Origin: Acidithiobacillus ferridurans
Lineage (GTDB): Bacteria > Pseudomonadota > Gammaproteobacteria > Acidithiobacillales > Acidithiobacillaceae
Direction of reading: 5' to 3'
Assembly: GCF_003966655.1 (NCBI RefSeq)
Contig: NZ_AP018795.1
Span: 2,435,501-2,499,500 of the forward strand
DNA: 64,000 bases
Made by a program: the position numbers and the translations under genes. Shown piece by piece: positions 26,372-35,256 of the stretch. Numbering within the stretch: position 1 is the first letter of the stretch; every line of letters begins with the position of its first letter. The notes under the pieces are model-generated. The model saw only the letters and a list, made by a program, of their open reading frames with translations. It was not told the DNA's origin and searched no databases.

Positions 26372-26522
26372 CCCTCCGCGCTGAATGCAGATCAGGATCG
26401 GTCAGGTCAGGAAATTTGGGAAGGTGGGTTGCTTAGACGCTTACGCGGAAGCGGTCGTTCACATCTAGACTGGAATGGGTAATATCTGCCAGACACGGTC
26501 AACCTTGACGCGACTACCCCCC

Positions 26523-27587
26523 TTAATCTATAAATTCTAGATTGTTAAAGACCATTTTTACCTCTTCCTCACCATATTTTCGCTCCAATCGTTTGATTGT
26601 AAAATGGCCAGTAGCCATATCTTGATAATGGTCTATAAATAGCGTGTTTATAGTTGCACCACCAGCAGCACCAATAATTGGAATTAGCTGTGCCATAGCC
26701 ATTTCAGAAACCTGCACATTAAATCTAACAGTTATCTTAGTTACAAGATTTATCAGAGCCGGAATATTGCTAGAAGCAATCTCTGTTACATTTTTTGAAG
26801 AAAGATATGATGCCGCTTCAGTTATCAAACTGGCTAGTGAAGCTCTTATTGCATAATAAGATGAATCACCAAGGTTTTCAGAGGACTTTCCAGCGCCAAA
26901 AGAAAAAACTGATAAGCATTCAAGCATTACATCATCTTGTTTTATGTTTTCCCCATTCTCTCTTGCTATATCCGCAATAGATCTTAACATTATGGTTGTT
27001 GATATTGGTAACTCTACTGCTATAGCCATTACGCCAAACGCTCCGCCAATAGCTCCAGTAGCTGCTGCAGCCATCATATGTAATCCTTTTCTTGATTTTT
27101 TTTGTTCGGAATCCAGAGTCCTAAGAGCAACTTCAAGCGCTTTATTTAATGATGCATTCGTAGCTTTTGCTATTTTTTCCTGTACATTTTTAGGCAAGAT
27201 GTTGATGCCTGATTCTATCGGCTTCCCAATCACATTAGTTATTTTAACTATAAATGGTGAACCATCTAAAATACTTTTAGCATTTATTATCTCATCAATT
27301 TCTTCTTTTTTTATTTTTGTTTTAATTTTGGCTGGCAGCCTGTATTTTAAATCCTTATTGGTTGCTCTTAAATGTTGCCCAGACGCCGCCGTTGCAAAGT
27401 TTTTAATAAGACTTATAGCCCCATCTATTTTATTCTCATTATCAGAATATATTGTAGAAGCGTTTTTTGCTGCATCTAACGCTTTGCCAGTGATATCTTT
27501 CAATGTCATATCATACCCCGTTTGTTGTGATTCGTATTTTATTGGTTGGCTTTTCTTTGCTGTGATGGGCTTGGACGGTTTATTCAT
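26523..27587 (-). CDS. EcsC-family protein
   Basis: A 354-residue protein of the EcsC family. The C-terminal block GAAGGATINTLFIDHYQDMATGHFTIKRLERKYGEEEV is diagnostic, and a glycine/alanine-rich amphipathic centre (MMAAAATGAIGGAFGVMAIAVELPISTTIMLRSIADIA) suggests membrane association. The family's biochemical role is not settled. Codon use is strongly A+T-biased compared with every neighbour, so it is probably a recent import. Its ATG overlaps the preceding frame as ATGA. Confidence 0.85.
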   Translation of the reverse strand: MNKPSKPITAKKSQPIKYESQQTGYDMTLKDITGKALDAAKNASTIYSDNENKIDGAISLIKNFATAASGQHLRATNKDLKYRLPAKIKTKIKKEEIDEIINAKSILDGSPFIVKITNVIGKPIESGINILPKNVQEKIAKATNASLNKALEVALRTLDSEQKKSRKGLHMMAAAATGAIGGAFGVMAIAVELPISTTIMLRSIADIARENGENIKQDDVMLECLSVFSFGAGKSSENLGDSSYYAIRASLASLITEAASYLSSKNVTEIASSNIPALINLVTKITVRFNVQVSEMAMAQLIPIIGAAGGATINTLFIDHYQDMATGHFTIKRLERKYGEEEVKMVFNNLEFID

Positions 27588-27823
27588 TGTCGGTAATTAA
27601 GCGCAGGAGCGCGATAATTTCGCTGCCAGAATCCAACACCCACCCATAACCAGCCATATTTCAAAGATGCCTCTTTGTCCGGTTTGGCCGAAGTCCGGGC
27701 GCTGACTATTCCCACCTTGAATGGCCGCTTTGGGTCATTTGCCTCCCGCTGCTGAATGTCTGCAAGCAGTCTTGAACTGCCGTTCAGCCTGGCCCCGCTG
27801 CCAGCGATTTTACCACCGATCAT
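27584..27823 (-). CDS. Small hypothetical frame coupled to the EcsC gene
   Basis: 79 codons ending in a TGA that overlaps the EcsC ATG. The frame stays open upstream of ATG 27823 for about 25 more codons without another ATG. A hydrophobic tail segment (YGWLWVGVGFW) could be a membrane anchor. Not recognised. The overlap argues for a real gene, but the G+C-rich composition differs sharply from the EcsC gene. Confidence 0.35.
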   Translation of the reverse strand: MIGGKIAGSGARLNGSSRLLADIQQREANDPKRPFKVGIVSARTSAKPDKEASLKYGWLWVGVGFWQRNYRAPALNYRQ

Positions 27824-27949
27824 GGAGTAGCCCGATTCAACGACGGCACCAAGTCTTCGGAGTGTGCATCCTTCTTCAAGGCATTGCCGTCGTCAGGCAT
27901 CCTCCTTCCCTCTGGGTTCCACGTCAATCAGATTTCGGGCAACTACCCC

Positions 27950-28255
27950 TCATAGCCAAAATACCACAACTTTTCGTGGCTTCTCACCTTTCCTGCGGAT
28001 GCGCTGCTCGATGTGCCCCGTGATCTCTCCGCCAGCGTCGAGCTTTTGCAGTACGGCATCCCGATTGCCGTCTTTGCGATAAAGCCATCCAAGAGGCGTT
28101 TGCGGGTAACCTCCCAGCCAAATCCCCACCGCATTAGGATCATAGGGATTGGCTGTATCCCGAGCAACCCGAACCTGGTTATCCGCTGGAATGCCAGACA
28201 GGCCAGAAGCTTCAGGGAACTCCTGGTTAAACGCAAGATTTGAAATTCGTCGCAT
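27950..28255 (-). CDS. HIRAN-domain protein
   Basis: A 101-residue stand-alone HIRAN domain: ...GLSGIPADNQVRVARDTANPYDPNAVGIWLGGYPQTPLGWLYRKDGNRDAVLQKLDAGG. The NPYDPNAV signature is clear. HIRAN domains bind DNA 3' ends in Rad5/HLTF-type repair proteins; bacterial single-domain versions are common on mobile elements with unknown partners. 27824-27949 has no separate gene. Confidence 0.8.
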   Translation of the reverse strand: MRRISNLAFNQEFPEASGLSGIPADNQVRVARDTANPYDPNAVGIWLGGYPQTPLGWLYRKDGNRDAVLQKLDAGGEITGHIEQRIRRKGEKPRKVVVFWL

Positions 28256-28388
28256 GGTTACTAGCTATAGCTTGCGGAACCAGCCACCGGAGCATTAGCC
28301 CCGGTCCTGTTGCAGCCCAAAGTCGCCATGCAGGCCGTAACAAAAGCACCTTTGAACATCGGGCATTCCTCCATATCAGAACCCGCTT

Positions 28389-28448
28389 GGGTATAGATCA
28401 AAGAATCTGGAGATACCTGAAGAGGCGCACCCGAGTCCGATCTATACC
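28389..28448. promoter_or_regulatory. Inverted pair of GATCTATACC motifs
   Basis: GGGTATAGATC at 28389-28399 and GATCTATACC at 28439-28448 face outward, 39 bases apart. The right one is sense-oriented 36 nt before the ATG at 28485. The left one faces the HIRAN gene, 134 nt away. This fits a divergent pair of like-regulated promoters. Confidence 0.45.
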
Positions 28449-28484
28449 TGGCCAGGAATCAGACTCAGAGTGAGGGTGAGAGGG

Positions 28485-28658
28485 ATGAACTACGAGGAAA
28501 TCGAGATCCCAGACGAGCTGCTTTGTGGGGGAGCTTTTATCGAGGGCGGGGCGCCAGACCTGCTCATCGCCGCGGCTTGGGCCATAAATGGGTATCGGTG
28601 CCCTGTTGACCATTTGCAGCAAGTAGAACCAGAGGAAGACATCGATGATGCGGAGTGA
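28485..28658 (+). CDS. Small acidic hypothetical protein
   Basis: 57 residues, MNYEEIEIPDELLCGGAFIEGGAPDLLIAAAWAINGYRCPVDHLQQVEPEEDIDDAE, not recognised. An upstream GTG start is possible. It overlaps the next gene by 14 nt, suggesting a two-gene operon under the GATCTATACC motif. Confidence 0.5.
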   Translation: MNYEEIEIPDELLCGGAFIEGGAPDLLIAAAWAINGYRCPVDHLQQVEPEEDIDDAE

Positions 28659-29175
28659 ATTAACTCTCAACGCGATCCCGCAAGACCTTAGAAAAGAACT
28701 TGTCTTACTGGCCGACTTGCTCCCAGAGCAAAGCCCATTGCCATATACAAAGGCCAAACTCCTGGTACTGTCTTGGAGCAGGCTCGGCCAGGATGCCCTG
28801 GCCTGGGCCGGAGCAAACCTGATCATCAAGATTGATCCAGCCCCCTACGAATCTGGAGATCCGGCATACGGCCCCACTCCCATGCAGGCAGTGAACCGAT
28901 CGGTTGACCTTTGGAAGCCGTTCACACTTGAGCACTGGCGAGAACATGTGCGAGAAATGAGCCTGTTCGACCTGGCTGTTTACCTGAAACTGAAGGTGGG
29001 AACGTGGGGAACGACGCCGATAGCCCGCCGGCGGCATGTCACAAAAGATCGGCTTGATGATCTTGGACTTGGGTGTCAGATTCACCCTGCCAACTCGACT
29101 ACCTCGCTCTTCATATGTGGCGAGCGATCGCTGCTTGAGATTGTTGAATTAGACCTTGCGGACCAGATCAAGTGA
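28645..29175 (+). CDS. Hypothetical protein at the element end
   Basis: 176 residues of unknown function (ELTLNAIPQDLRKELVLLADLLPEQSPLPYTKAKLLVLSWSRLGQ...). The C-terminal half is predicted mixed alpha/beta with no motif that I know. It is the last gene before the attachment site. A degenerate piece of the same sequence lies at 1616-1694, so it may belong to a family repeated within such elements. Confidence 0.6.
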   Translation: MMRSELTLNAIPQDLRKELVLLADLLPEQSPLPYTKAKLLVLSWSRLGQDALAWAGANLIIKIDPAPYESGDPAYGPTPMQAVNRSVDLWKPFTLEHWREHVREMSLFDLAVYLKLKVGTWGTTPIARRRHVTKDRLDDLGLGCQIHPANSTTSLFICGERSLLEIVELDLADQIK

Positions 29176-29375
29176 TGTTTTGCGCACCACTTTGGAGCTG
29201 GCTGGCCATGTCGGATTTGTACCGCGCGGAGGGACATTGGTGGTGTGGGCCGGAGCGCAGATCTGCTTAGTAGTGACGGCAGAGGTTGAGTGCAGTCTGA
29301 GTGCAATTTGTTGCACTCTACTGGCTGTCAACGCCTTTCAGTTCCTTTTTAAATAAGTATCCACAAGCATGCAAA

Positions 29376-29424
29376 TGCCTTCACACGGCAGGGGTCGCAG
29401 GTTCGAACCCTGCACCGCCCACCA
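29376..29424 (+). other. Attachment-site remnant: 3' half of tRNA-Val(CAC)
   Basis: TGCC-TTCACAC-GGCA forms an anticodon arm with anticodon CAC. GCAGG-TTCGAAC-CCTGC forms the T arm, and ACCGCCC-ACCA the acceptor strand with encoded CCA. No D arm or 5' acceptor strand (expected GGGCGGT) precedes it; the sequence to the left is unrelated. This is the duplicated end left when an element integrates into the 3' part of a tRNA gene. The intact tRNA gene should lie at the left end of the element, outside the window. 29176-29375 holds no gene. Confidence 0.75.
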
Positions 29425-29440
29425 GATAAAACAAAATGTT

Positions 29441-29468
29441 AGGCGCTACCACGAGCGCCTTTATTTTT
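29441..29468 (+). terminator. Rho-independent terminator of the tRNA locus
   Basis: AGGCGCT (29441-29447) pairs with AGCGCCT (29454-29460) over a 6-nt loop, followed by TTATTTTTCT. It sits 16 nt past the CCA end and would have terminated the original tRNA transcript. The rest of 29469-29641 shows no gene. Confidence 0.75.
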
Positions 29469-29641
29469 CTCTGTGTAATTTCTGGCGTAAATCCGCTAAA
29501 AGCCGCGTCCATAGCCTTTCTCTGGGCTGGAGCCCTACGCCCAAGGCGGGTACGGTCTTCGCCTTGGTTTATACCTTAGCTACAAGTCGCGACGACGGCT
29601 CGACCGGCGGGATCGGGGTTTCCATGTGAGTTGGTTGGCAC

Positions 29642-32251
29642 TCATAACCCGTCTTGCCTCGCCAGTTCTTTGAGTGCGTAAATCAGGTCTAGGGCCTGTC
29701 TGGGGCTGAGTTGGTCCGGTTCCACCTGGCTCAATCGGTGTACCGCCGGATGGGGAGCGGCCTGGAAGAGGGAGAGTTGGGCGGGCGCCGGTTGGCTGAG
29801 CGACGGCCTGGAACTTTCTTCCAGTTGACGGAGGCGTTGGCGGGCGCGCTGCACAACCGGGTCAGGAACCCCGGCAAGCCGGGCGACCGCCAGTCCATAA
29901 CTCTGCGCGGCTGGACCACTCTCTACCCGATGTAGAAACACGACCTGATCGCCTTGTGTCAGAGCGTCGAGATGGGCATTGCGCAAACCGGGCATATCCA
30001 GCTCCGTCAATTCAAAATAGTGAGTGGCAAAAAGTGTGCGGGCGCCCCGTTCCGCCAGGGCTTCCGCTGTGGCCCAGGCGATGGACAGGCCGTCGTGGGT
30101 GGCCGTACCCCGACCGATTTCATCCAGAATCACCAAGCTTTGTGCCGTGGCGAGATGGAGGATACGCGCCGTTTCGCTCATTTCCACCATGAAGGTGGAA
30201 CGACCTCCGGCGAGATCGTCGGCGGCGCCGATACGGGTGAAAATCTGGTCGATGGGGCCGATGATCGCTTCGCGGGCAGGCACCCAACTGCCGATGTGGG
30301 CGAGCAGGACGATGAGCGCCGTTTGCCGCATGTAGGTGGATTTGCCGCCCATATTGGGACCGGTAATGAGCAACATACGCCGTTCTTCGTCAAAATCGAG
30401 ATCGTTCGGGACAAAATTGCTGCCAATCTGAGCTTCGACGACCGGATGACGGCCGTCATGGATGTGTAACACCGGTTCCGCGACGAAATGCGGGGCGCTC
30501 CAGTGCAGGGTGACGGCGCGCTCGGCCAGTGTGCTGAGCGCGTCCAGTTCGGCGACTGCGGCCATGGCGTCCTGTAAGGCCGGCACCTCGGGTGATAGGG
30601 TTTCCAGCAGTTGCGTGAAGAGCAGACGTTCCCGGCTCAGGGCCAGACTTTCCGCCGAGAGGGCCTGGTCTTCAATCGCTTTCAATGCATCATTGATGTA
30701 ACGTTCGGCGTTCTTGGTGGTCTGGCGGCGGCGATAGTCGTCGGGAATGGGGCCCTGGTAACTGCGGGCGATTTCGATATAAAAACCATGTACCCGGTTG
30801 AACTGGATTTTGAGCTGAGCGATGCCGGTGCGCTGGCGCTCCTGCTGCTCCAGGTCACGCAGCACCTCCTGCAGATTCCGGCTGAGTTGCTGCAGGCGAT
30901 CCAGCTCCGCATCGTGGCCGGCACGGATGTAGCCTCCATCCCGCTGGGTCATGGGTGGAGTGTCCACCAGGGCCTTTTCCAGCAGGATGCGGAGGCTGAC
31001 GAAAAGCGCTATGCGCTCATGAAAGACGTCCAGGGCGGGATGCCCTGTTTCCTGGAGGACGAGCCGCAGTCCGGGGAGTGCCTGGAGGGTGCTGCGGAGC
31101 TGGGCGAGATCGCGGGGGCTGGCGTTGTTCAGGGCTATGCGGGTGAGAATGCGTTCGGCGTCCGCGATACCGTGCAAGGCTTTCTGAATGGCAACCGGTC
31201 CGCTGCCTGGGGTGAGTGCGGCGACGACTTCCTGGCGGGCCGCCACCACGGGTCCTTGCCGCAGCGGCCGCAAGAGCCAGCGGCGGAGCAGGCGCGCACC
31301 CATGGTGGTCTGGGTTTTTTGCAGCAAGGCGAGCAGCGTAGGGCCATTCCCATGCATGCTTTCCACCACCTCCAGCGCCCGTAAAGCGGTTGCGTCGAGA
31401 TGGAGCTCCTCCTCGGCGCGCTCCGGATGAATCCGCTGGATTTGGCTCAGACTGCTGCGCAACCGAGTCTCGGCATAGTTCAGGAGTGCGGCGGCAGCGC
31501 GCAGGGCGAGGGGCCAGTCATTACACCCGAAACCCACCAGCCGTTCTCCGAAATAGCGTTCAAGTACTGCATCGCAGCGTCGCGTCTGAAAGCCGGTTTT
31601 CTCCAGAAATTGCAAGTTTTTCGGGTCGATTCCAGGGGGGACCGACGTATCTTCCGGGGCGATGATTTCGGCGGCAGGGCGGCGCGCGAGCATATCCGCG
31701 ACAGCCGTGTCGGCCACTTCACGCACCATGAGGCGGCCGCCGGCGGCGTCCAGCCAGGCCATGCCGCAATGTGTGCCTTCCGGACACAGGGCGAGCAGCA
31801 GGGGCTCCTGTCCGCCATCCAGCAGGGCACCGTCAATGATGGTGCCGGGGGTGATGATCCGCACTATGGCGCGTTCCACCGGACCCTTGGCAGTAGCGGG
31901 GTCGCCGATCTGCTCACCGATGGCCACTCGTTCGCCCAGACGCACCAGTTTGGCGAGATAGCCATCTACGCTCTGGACGGGTACCCCGGCCATGGGGATG
32001 GCCCGTCCCGCGCTCTGCCCGCGGCTGGTGAGAGTGATGCCGAGGAGCGGGGCGGCCTTTTCGGCGTCGTCAAAAAATAGTTCGTAGAAATCCCCCATGC
32101 GGTAGAACAGCAGGGCATCCGGGCACTGTTCCTTGAGCTCGAAGTACTGGCGCATCATGGGGGTGTGCCGAAGGGCGCCGGGATCATTCACCGGGCCGGC
32201 GCCCCGTTCCCGCTCCGCAAGCGGCGGGGCGGGTGTGCTGCGCTGTTCCAT
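29642..32251 (-). CDS. mutS: DNA mismatch repair protein MutS
   Basis: 869 residues, a normal MutS length. The mismatch-recognition domain begins [28 protein letters not shown] with the conserved Phe-x-Glu (FYE). The ATPase has Walker [10 protein letters not shown] (about residue 630), followed by [22 protein letters not shown] and ATHYFELT. It binds mispairs and, with MutL, starts strand-specific repair. The annotated start adds a 30-residue lead before MMRQYFELK, so a shorter start is possible. First core gene next to the tRNA-borne element. Confidence 0.97.
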   Translation of the reverse strand: MEQRSTPAPPLAERERGAGPVNDPGALRHTPMMRQYFELKEQCPDALLFYRMGDFYELFFDDAEKAAPLLGITLTSRGQSAGRAIPMAGVPVQSVDGYLAKLVRLGERVAIGEQIGDPATAKGPVERAIVRIITPGTIIDGALLDGGQEPLLLALCPEGTHCGMAWLDAAGGRLMVREVADTAVADMLARRPAAEIIAPEDTSVPPGIDPKNLQFLEKTGFQTRRCDAVLERYFGERLVGFGCNDWPLALRAAAALLNYAETRLRSSLSQIQRIHPERAEEELHLDATALRALEVVESMHGNGPTLLALLQKTQTTMGARLLRRWLLRPLRQGPVVAARQEVVAALTPGSGPVAIQKALHGIADAERILTRIALNNASPRDLAQLRSTLQALPGLRLVLQETGHPALDVFHERIALFVSLRILLEKALVDTPPMTQRDGGYIRAGHDAELDRLQQLSRNLQEVLRDLEQQERQRTGIAQLKIQFNRVHGFYIEIARSYQGPIPDDYRRRQTTKNAERYINDALKAIEDQALSAESLALSRERLLFTQLLETLSPEVPALQDAMAAVAELDALSTLAERAVTLHWSAPHFVAEPVLHIHDGRHPVVEAQIGSNFVPNDLDFDEERRMLLITGPNMGGKSTYMRQTALIVLLAHIGSWVPAREAIIGPIDQIFTRIGAADDLAGGRSTFMVEMSETARILHLATAQSLVILDEIGRGTATHDGLSIAWATAEALAERGARTLFATHYFELTELDMPGLRNAHLDALTQGDQVVFLHRVESGPAAQSYGLAVARLAGVPDPVVQRARQRLRQLEESSRPSLSQPAPAQLSLFQAAPHPAVHRLSQVEPDQLSPRQALDLIYALKELARQDGL

Positions 32252-32276
32252 CGCGACGGGTTGCTTGTTTTTCGGC

Positions 32277-32513
32277 TCAGGCCGATGCCATCCGATAGAT
32301 CTCGTCCTTGAGGGCGAGGCGGCGTTTTTTCATTTGTTCCAGCACGCTCTCGCCGGCGGTAGCATCGTTGCGCTCGATATGTTCGATTTCCGCGGTGAGG
32401 GCGTTGAACTCGTCAAGGGCCTTGGCAAAGTGCACATTACTTTGTTGCAGGACATCCATGTGGGCCGCGAGTTGGGGAAATTCCTTTTTCAGATCCTGGT
32501 GTTCCGTTTGCAT
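32277..32513 (-). CDS. YdcH-family (DUF465) small coiled-coil protein
   Basis: A 78-residue helical protein. [40 protein letters not shown] and [15 protein letters not shown] match the YdcH/DUF465 pattern of two helices. The function is unknown. It lies 25 nt upstream of mutS on the same strand. Confidence 0.8.
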   Translation of the reverse strand: MQTEHQDLKKEFPQLAAHMDVLQQSNVHFAKALDEFNALTAEIEHIERNDATAGESVLEQMKKRRLALKDEIYRMASA

Positions 32514-32838
32514 CTTGCGCTCCTTCCGGTTGCCTGGGCCCGAGATCAGGCCTAGGGTGCTAGCCTACGAACTGCAAATTAGCATTGTGCCCGTTGGCTG
32601 GGCAAGCGTCTGCGTCCTTGTGGTTGAAGGAAACGGGAGTGGGCGTTACCATGAATAACAGCAAATATGACTTCAAGGGCTCCAAGACGATCAGGAAACG
32701 GGAGGTGCAAGCCAGCATCCAGGGGATCAACTGCGGGTGTCGGGCAAGCGCAGGGACAAGTTGCAGACGATCATTGCCGCTTGCGCGGGCAGGGTTTTCG
32801 GTTCCGCCCCTACGGTTCAGTAATTTTCGGGATTGACC
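32514..32838. other. 325-bp intergenic stretch, no gene seen
   Basis: It lies between divergent ydcH-like and glycosyltransferase genes and must hold both promoters. A frame from 32652 (MNNSKYDFKGSKTIRKREVQ) stays open for about 60 codons, but resembles nothing I know and has poor ribosome context. I see no RNA structure to report. Confidence 0.4.
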
Positions 32839-34083
32839 ATGAAAGACGCTGTCCTGCGGGCTAGGCACTCCTTGATGCCCACAGATCGTCCTTCGACCGG
32901 GCCGACGCTGCGGGCCAGTAAGGGGCGGTTTCGGCTTCTGCAGGTCTTGGGCGGCGATGGCCGTGGCGGGGCGGACCAGGTTGCCCTGGCGTTGGCCGAT
33001 GGCCTGCACGAGCAGGGTTTTGCGGTGGCGTTCTTCGTGCCTGAGGGCTTCGTGCGCCATCAGCGGGAGCGCCTGCGCGGGCGGGCGGTCACCGTTGCCC
33101 AGTCATTTTCCCCCTTCAGCGTAGCGACCCTGGGGGCCCTGCGCCGGGCGGCGCAAGGGACTGATCTGGTGCTTACCCATGATTCCCCGGCCCGGCATCT
33201 GACCCTGACGGCCAAGGCCCTGGGTGACCTGCAAGCCCCTTTGTGGTTCATGCGTCATTGCATCGTGCGCCCGCCGGCCCTGCCCTGGGCGCCTTGGCAG
33301 CGGCTCTGGGTGGCGCATCAACTGGCCGCCAGCGAAGTGATCGCCGAGAGTCTCGTCGCCAGTGGCTATCCTGCCCAGCGGGTCACCCGTCTTTATGCGG
33401 GCCGCGATCTCTCGTCTTTTTTCACGGCAGACTCTCCGACCATCGGCGTGCTGCGGGGCCGTCTCGGCCTTGATCTCCATCCGGCGCCTTTTTGCATCGG
33501 CATGGTGGCCCGTTTCGATCGCTGGTCGGGCTGGCATCCCGAGGTGGCGCATCCCAAAGGCTTTGATGTGCTTTTCGCAGCCCTGTCGCGGCTGGATTTT
33601 CCCTATCGCGTCCTGCTGCTGGGTCCGCCTCATCCAGAAGACCACGAAGCCCTGCGCGCCATGGCCCAGATCCACGGCGCGCGTCCCGACTGGCTGATTT
33701 TTCTCGGCTTTCAGAATGACATCTCGGCCTATTATGGGCTGATGGATGTGAATGTCCTACCCTCGCGGCGCGAGGGGCTGGGTCTGGCGCTGGTGGAAGG
33801 ACTGGCCGCCGGGGTGCCGGTGTTGGGTAGTGGCAGCGGCGGTATTCGCGAAGTGATCCGGGATGGGCACAATGGTTTTTTCTTTCCGGAGGGTGACGCT
33901 GTCGCCCTGGCAGGTCTGTTGATCCGGCTGGCGCAGGATCCGGAGTTGCGGCGGCGCCTGGGTGAGGAGGGCAGACGACAACTGCAGGAGGCCGCCTTTG
34001 ATGAAGGCCACCTCGTGGATGGTTTTATGGACTGTTTGGCACGGGAGCATCCGGTCTCTGTGCAAGGCGAGAGGATGCCGTAA
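32839..34083 (+). CDS. GT4-type glycosyltransferase
   Basis: A 414-residue GT-B fold glycosyltransferase. It has GGDGRGGADQVALALADGL near the N-terminus and GMVARFDRW...KGFDVLFAAL in the middle. The donor-site block is VNVLPSRREGLGLALVEGLAAGVPVLGSGSGGIREVI, with the E-x7-E type signature. The substrate is unknown; such enzymes build lipopolysaccharide or exopolysaccharide. A TTG two codons upstream is an alternative start. It stands alone; 34084-34335 after it shows no gene. Confidence 0.85.
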   Translation: MKDAVLRARHSLMPTDRPSTGPTLRASKGRFRLLQVLGGDGRGGADQVALALADGLHEQGFAVAFFVPEGFVRHQRERLRGRAVTVAQSFSPFSVATLGALRRAAQGTDLVLTHDSPARHLTLTAKALGDLQAPLWFMRHCIVRPPALPWAPWQRLWVAHQLAASEVIAESLVASGYPAQRVTRLYAGRDLSSFFTADSPTIGVLRGRLGLDLHPAPFCIGMVARFDRWSGWHPEVAHPKGFDVLFAALSRLDFPYRVLLLGPPHPEDHEALRAMAQIHGARPDWLIFLGFQNDISAYYGLMDVNVLPSRREGLGLALVEGLAAGVPVLGSGSGGIREVIRDGHNGFFFPEGDAVALAGLLIRLAQDPELRRRLGEEGRRQLQEAAFDEGHLVDGFMDCLAREHPVSVQGERMP

Positions 34084-34335
34084 CGCGGTGGGGGAAAGGG
34101 CAGTGGGGTGTAGGCGCGGTATCATCACAGGAGCGCAACGGGTGGAAGCAGTGGAACAGCAATTGCAGGCATTGGTGGGGCGGCCGCCCTGTTCAACCGC
34201 GAGGTAGTGTTTCCCTGGCGACGATGGTGGGATGCCAAGGCGGATGCGGCCCCAAGGATGACCGCAGGGCGGATGGTGTGTGCCATGCTTGCGGAAGCAT
34301 CGTCCTTCCCGCCGCGCGCAGGAAGGACGCCGGGA

Positions 34336-35028
34336 TCAATTGCGGTTGCCGCCGAAAATTTCGAGCAGCGCCATGAAGAGGTTGATGATATCCAGATAGA
34401 GACCGACGACCAGCAGGACTGGCTCCTGAATGCCGCCGCGAATCATCCGCTGGGTGTCAAAAAGGATCAGGCCGCTGAAGACCAGCACCAGGACGCCCGC
34501 AATGGCGAGTTGCAACGCGGGGATGTGCAGTAAGAAGATGTTCAGCAGAGAGACCACGATGGCCAGCACCAGACCGGTGATCAGGAAACCGCCGATGTTG
34601 CTGAAATCCCGTCGTGTGGTGACTGCATAGGCGGAAAGTCCGACAAACATGGCTGCGGTAGTACCCAGGGCTTCGGCGATGATGGAGGCGCCGCCCGGCA
34701 TCCGCAGATACATCTCGATGGCGGGACCCATCATCATGCCCATGCCACCCGCAAACAGAAAGACCAGGGGGACGGCGAAGGGGCTGCGATGCGCGCCGGT
34801 GTACTGCACCGCAAAGAGCAGGGCAAAGGAACCGATCATCAGGATGAAGGGATGTTCATAGGCAAACGGCGAATGCATGCCGTAAATGGACGCTATGGTT
34901 GAAACGACAAGCGTGGCCGCAAGCAGTGCATAGGTCTTACCCATCAGCGTGCCGATGGCTGTGCCGCTGCCCGACCCGGGCGGATTCATGCTGTCCGGAA
35001 ATTGGTAAGGGTTCTGGTCCTGATTCAT
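34336..35028 (-). CDS. Bax inhibitor-1 / YccA-family inner-membrane protein
   Basis: A 230-residue protein with seven predicted membrane helices and the UPF0005 features GTTAAMFVGLSAYAVTTRRDFS and LFDTQRMIRGG. The C-terminal Asp pair region (YLDIINLFMALLEIFGG) is also present. Bacterial relatives are ion-leak channels or modulators of FtsH. A single gene with its own A+T-rich promoter region (35029-35100). Confidence 0.9.
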   Translation of the reverse strand: MNQDQNPYQFPDSMNPPGSGSGTAIGTLMGKTYALLAATLVVSTIASIYGMHSPFAYEHPFILMIGSFALLFAVQYTGAHRSPFAVPLVFLFAGGMGMMMGPAIEMYLRMPGGASIIAEALGTTAAMFVGLSAYAVTTRRDFSNIGGFLITGLVLAIVVSLLNIFLLHIPALQLAIAGVLVLVFSGLILFDTQRMIRGGIQEPVLLVVGLYLDIINLFMALLEIFGGNRN

Positions 35029-35256
35029 GTCTGACTCCTGTGAATGATCACGCCGCTAGCATAACGTAAATTACGTTTTCTCGCCTCTTTCCGAGGAATG
35101 GGGACGCCGGAGGAAAAAAGCAATACCTGGGCAAAGCGGCCGGGCAAACAATGAGATGCTGCGTTTTCAGCAAAGTTCCCCAGGCACGGGCGCTTGCCCT
35201 AGGCGAGACAGGCATTTACCCTGCATCTTTTCGCCGGGTCCCGGACGAGGTTTTGC

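Larger units (their letters stand above)
23968..26444 (-). mobile_element. IS66-family insertion sequence, copy 2
   Basis: 2477 bp, near-identical to copy 1, with its own 8-bp target duplication GCGGAAGC (23960-23967 and 26445-26452). It inserted into one of the TGACCGCTT-type repeats. Both copies have the same orientation, so homologous recombination between them would delete 9414 bp. Confidence 0.92.

Noticed and set aside
14554-26444. Composite transposon bounded by the two IS66 copies
   Set aside because: Each copy has its own distinct 8-bp duplication on both sides, which shows two independent insertions.
29376-29424. A functional tRNA-Val gene
   Set aside because: Only the anticodon arm, T arm and acceptor 3' strand are present; the D arm and 5' acceptor strand are missing, so it is an attachment remnant.
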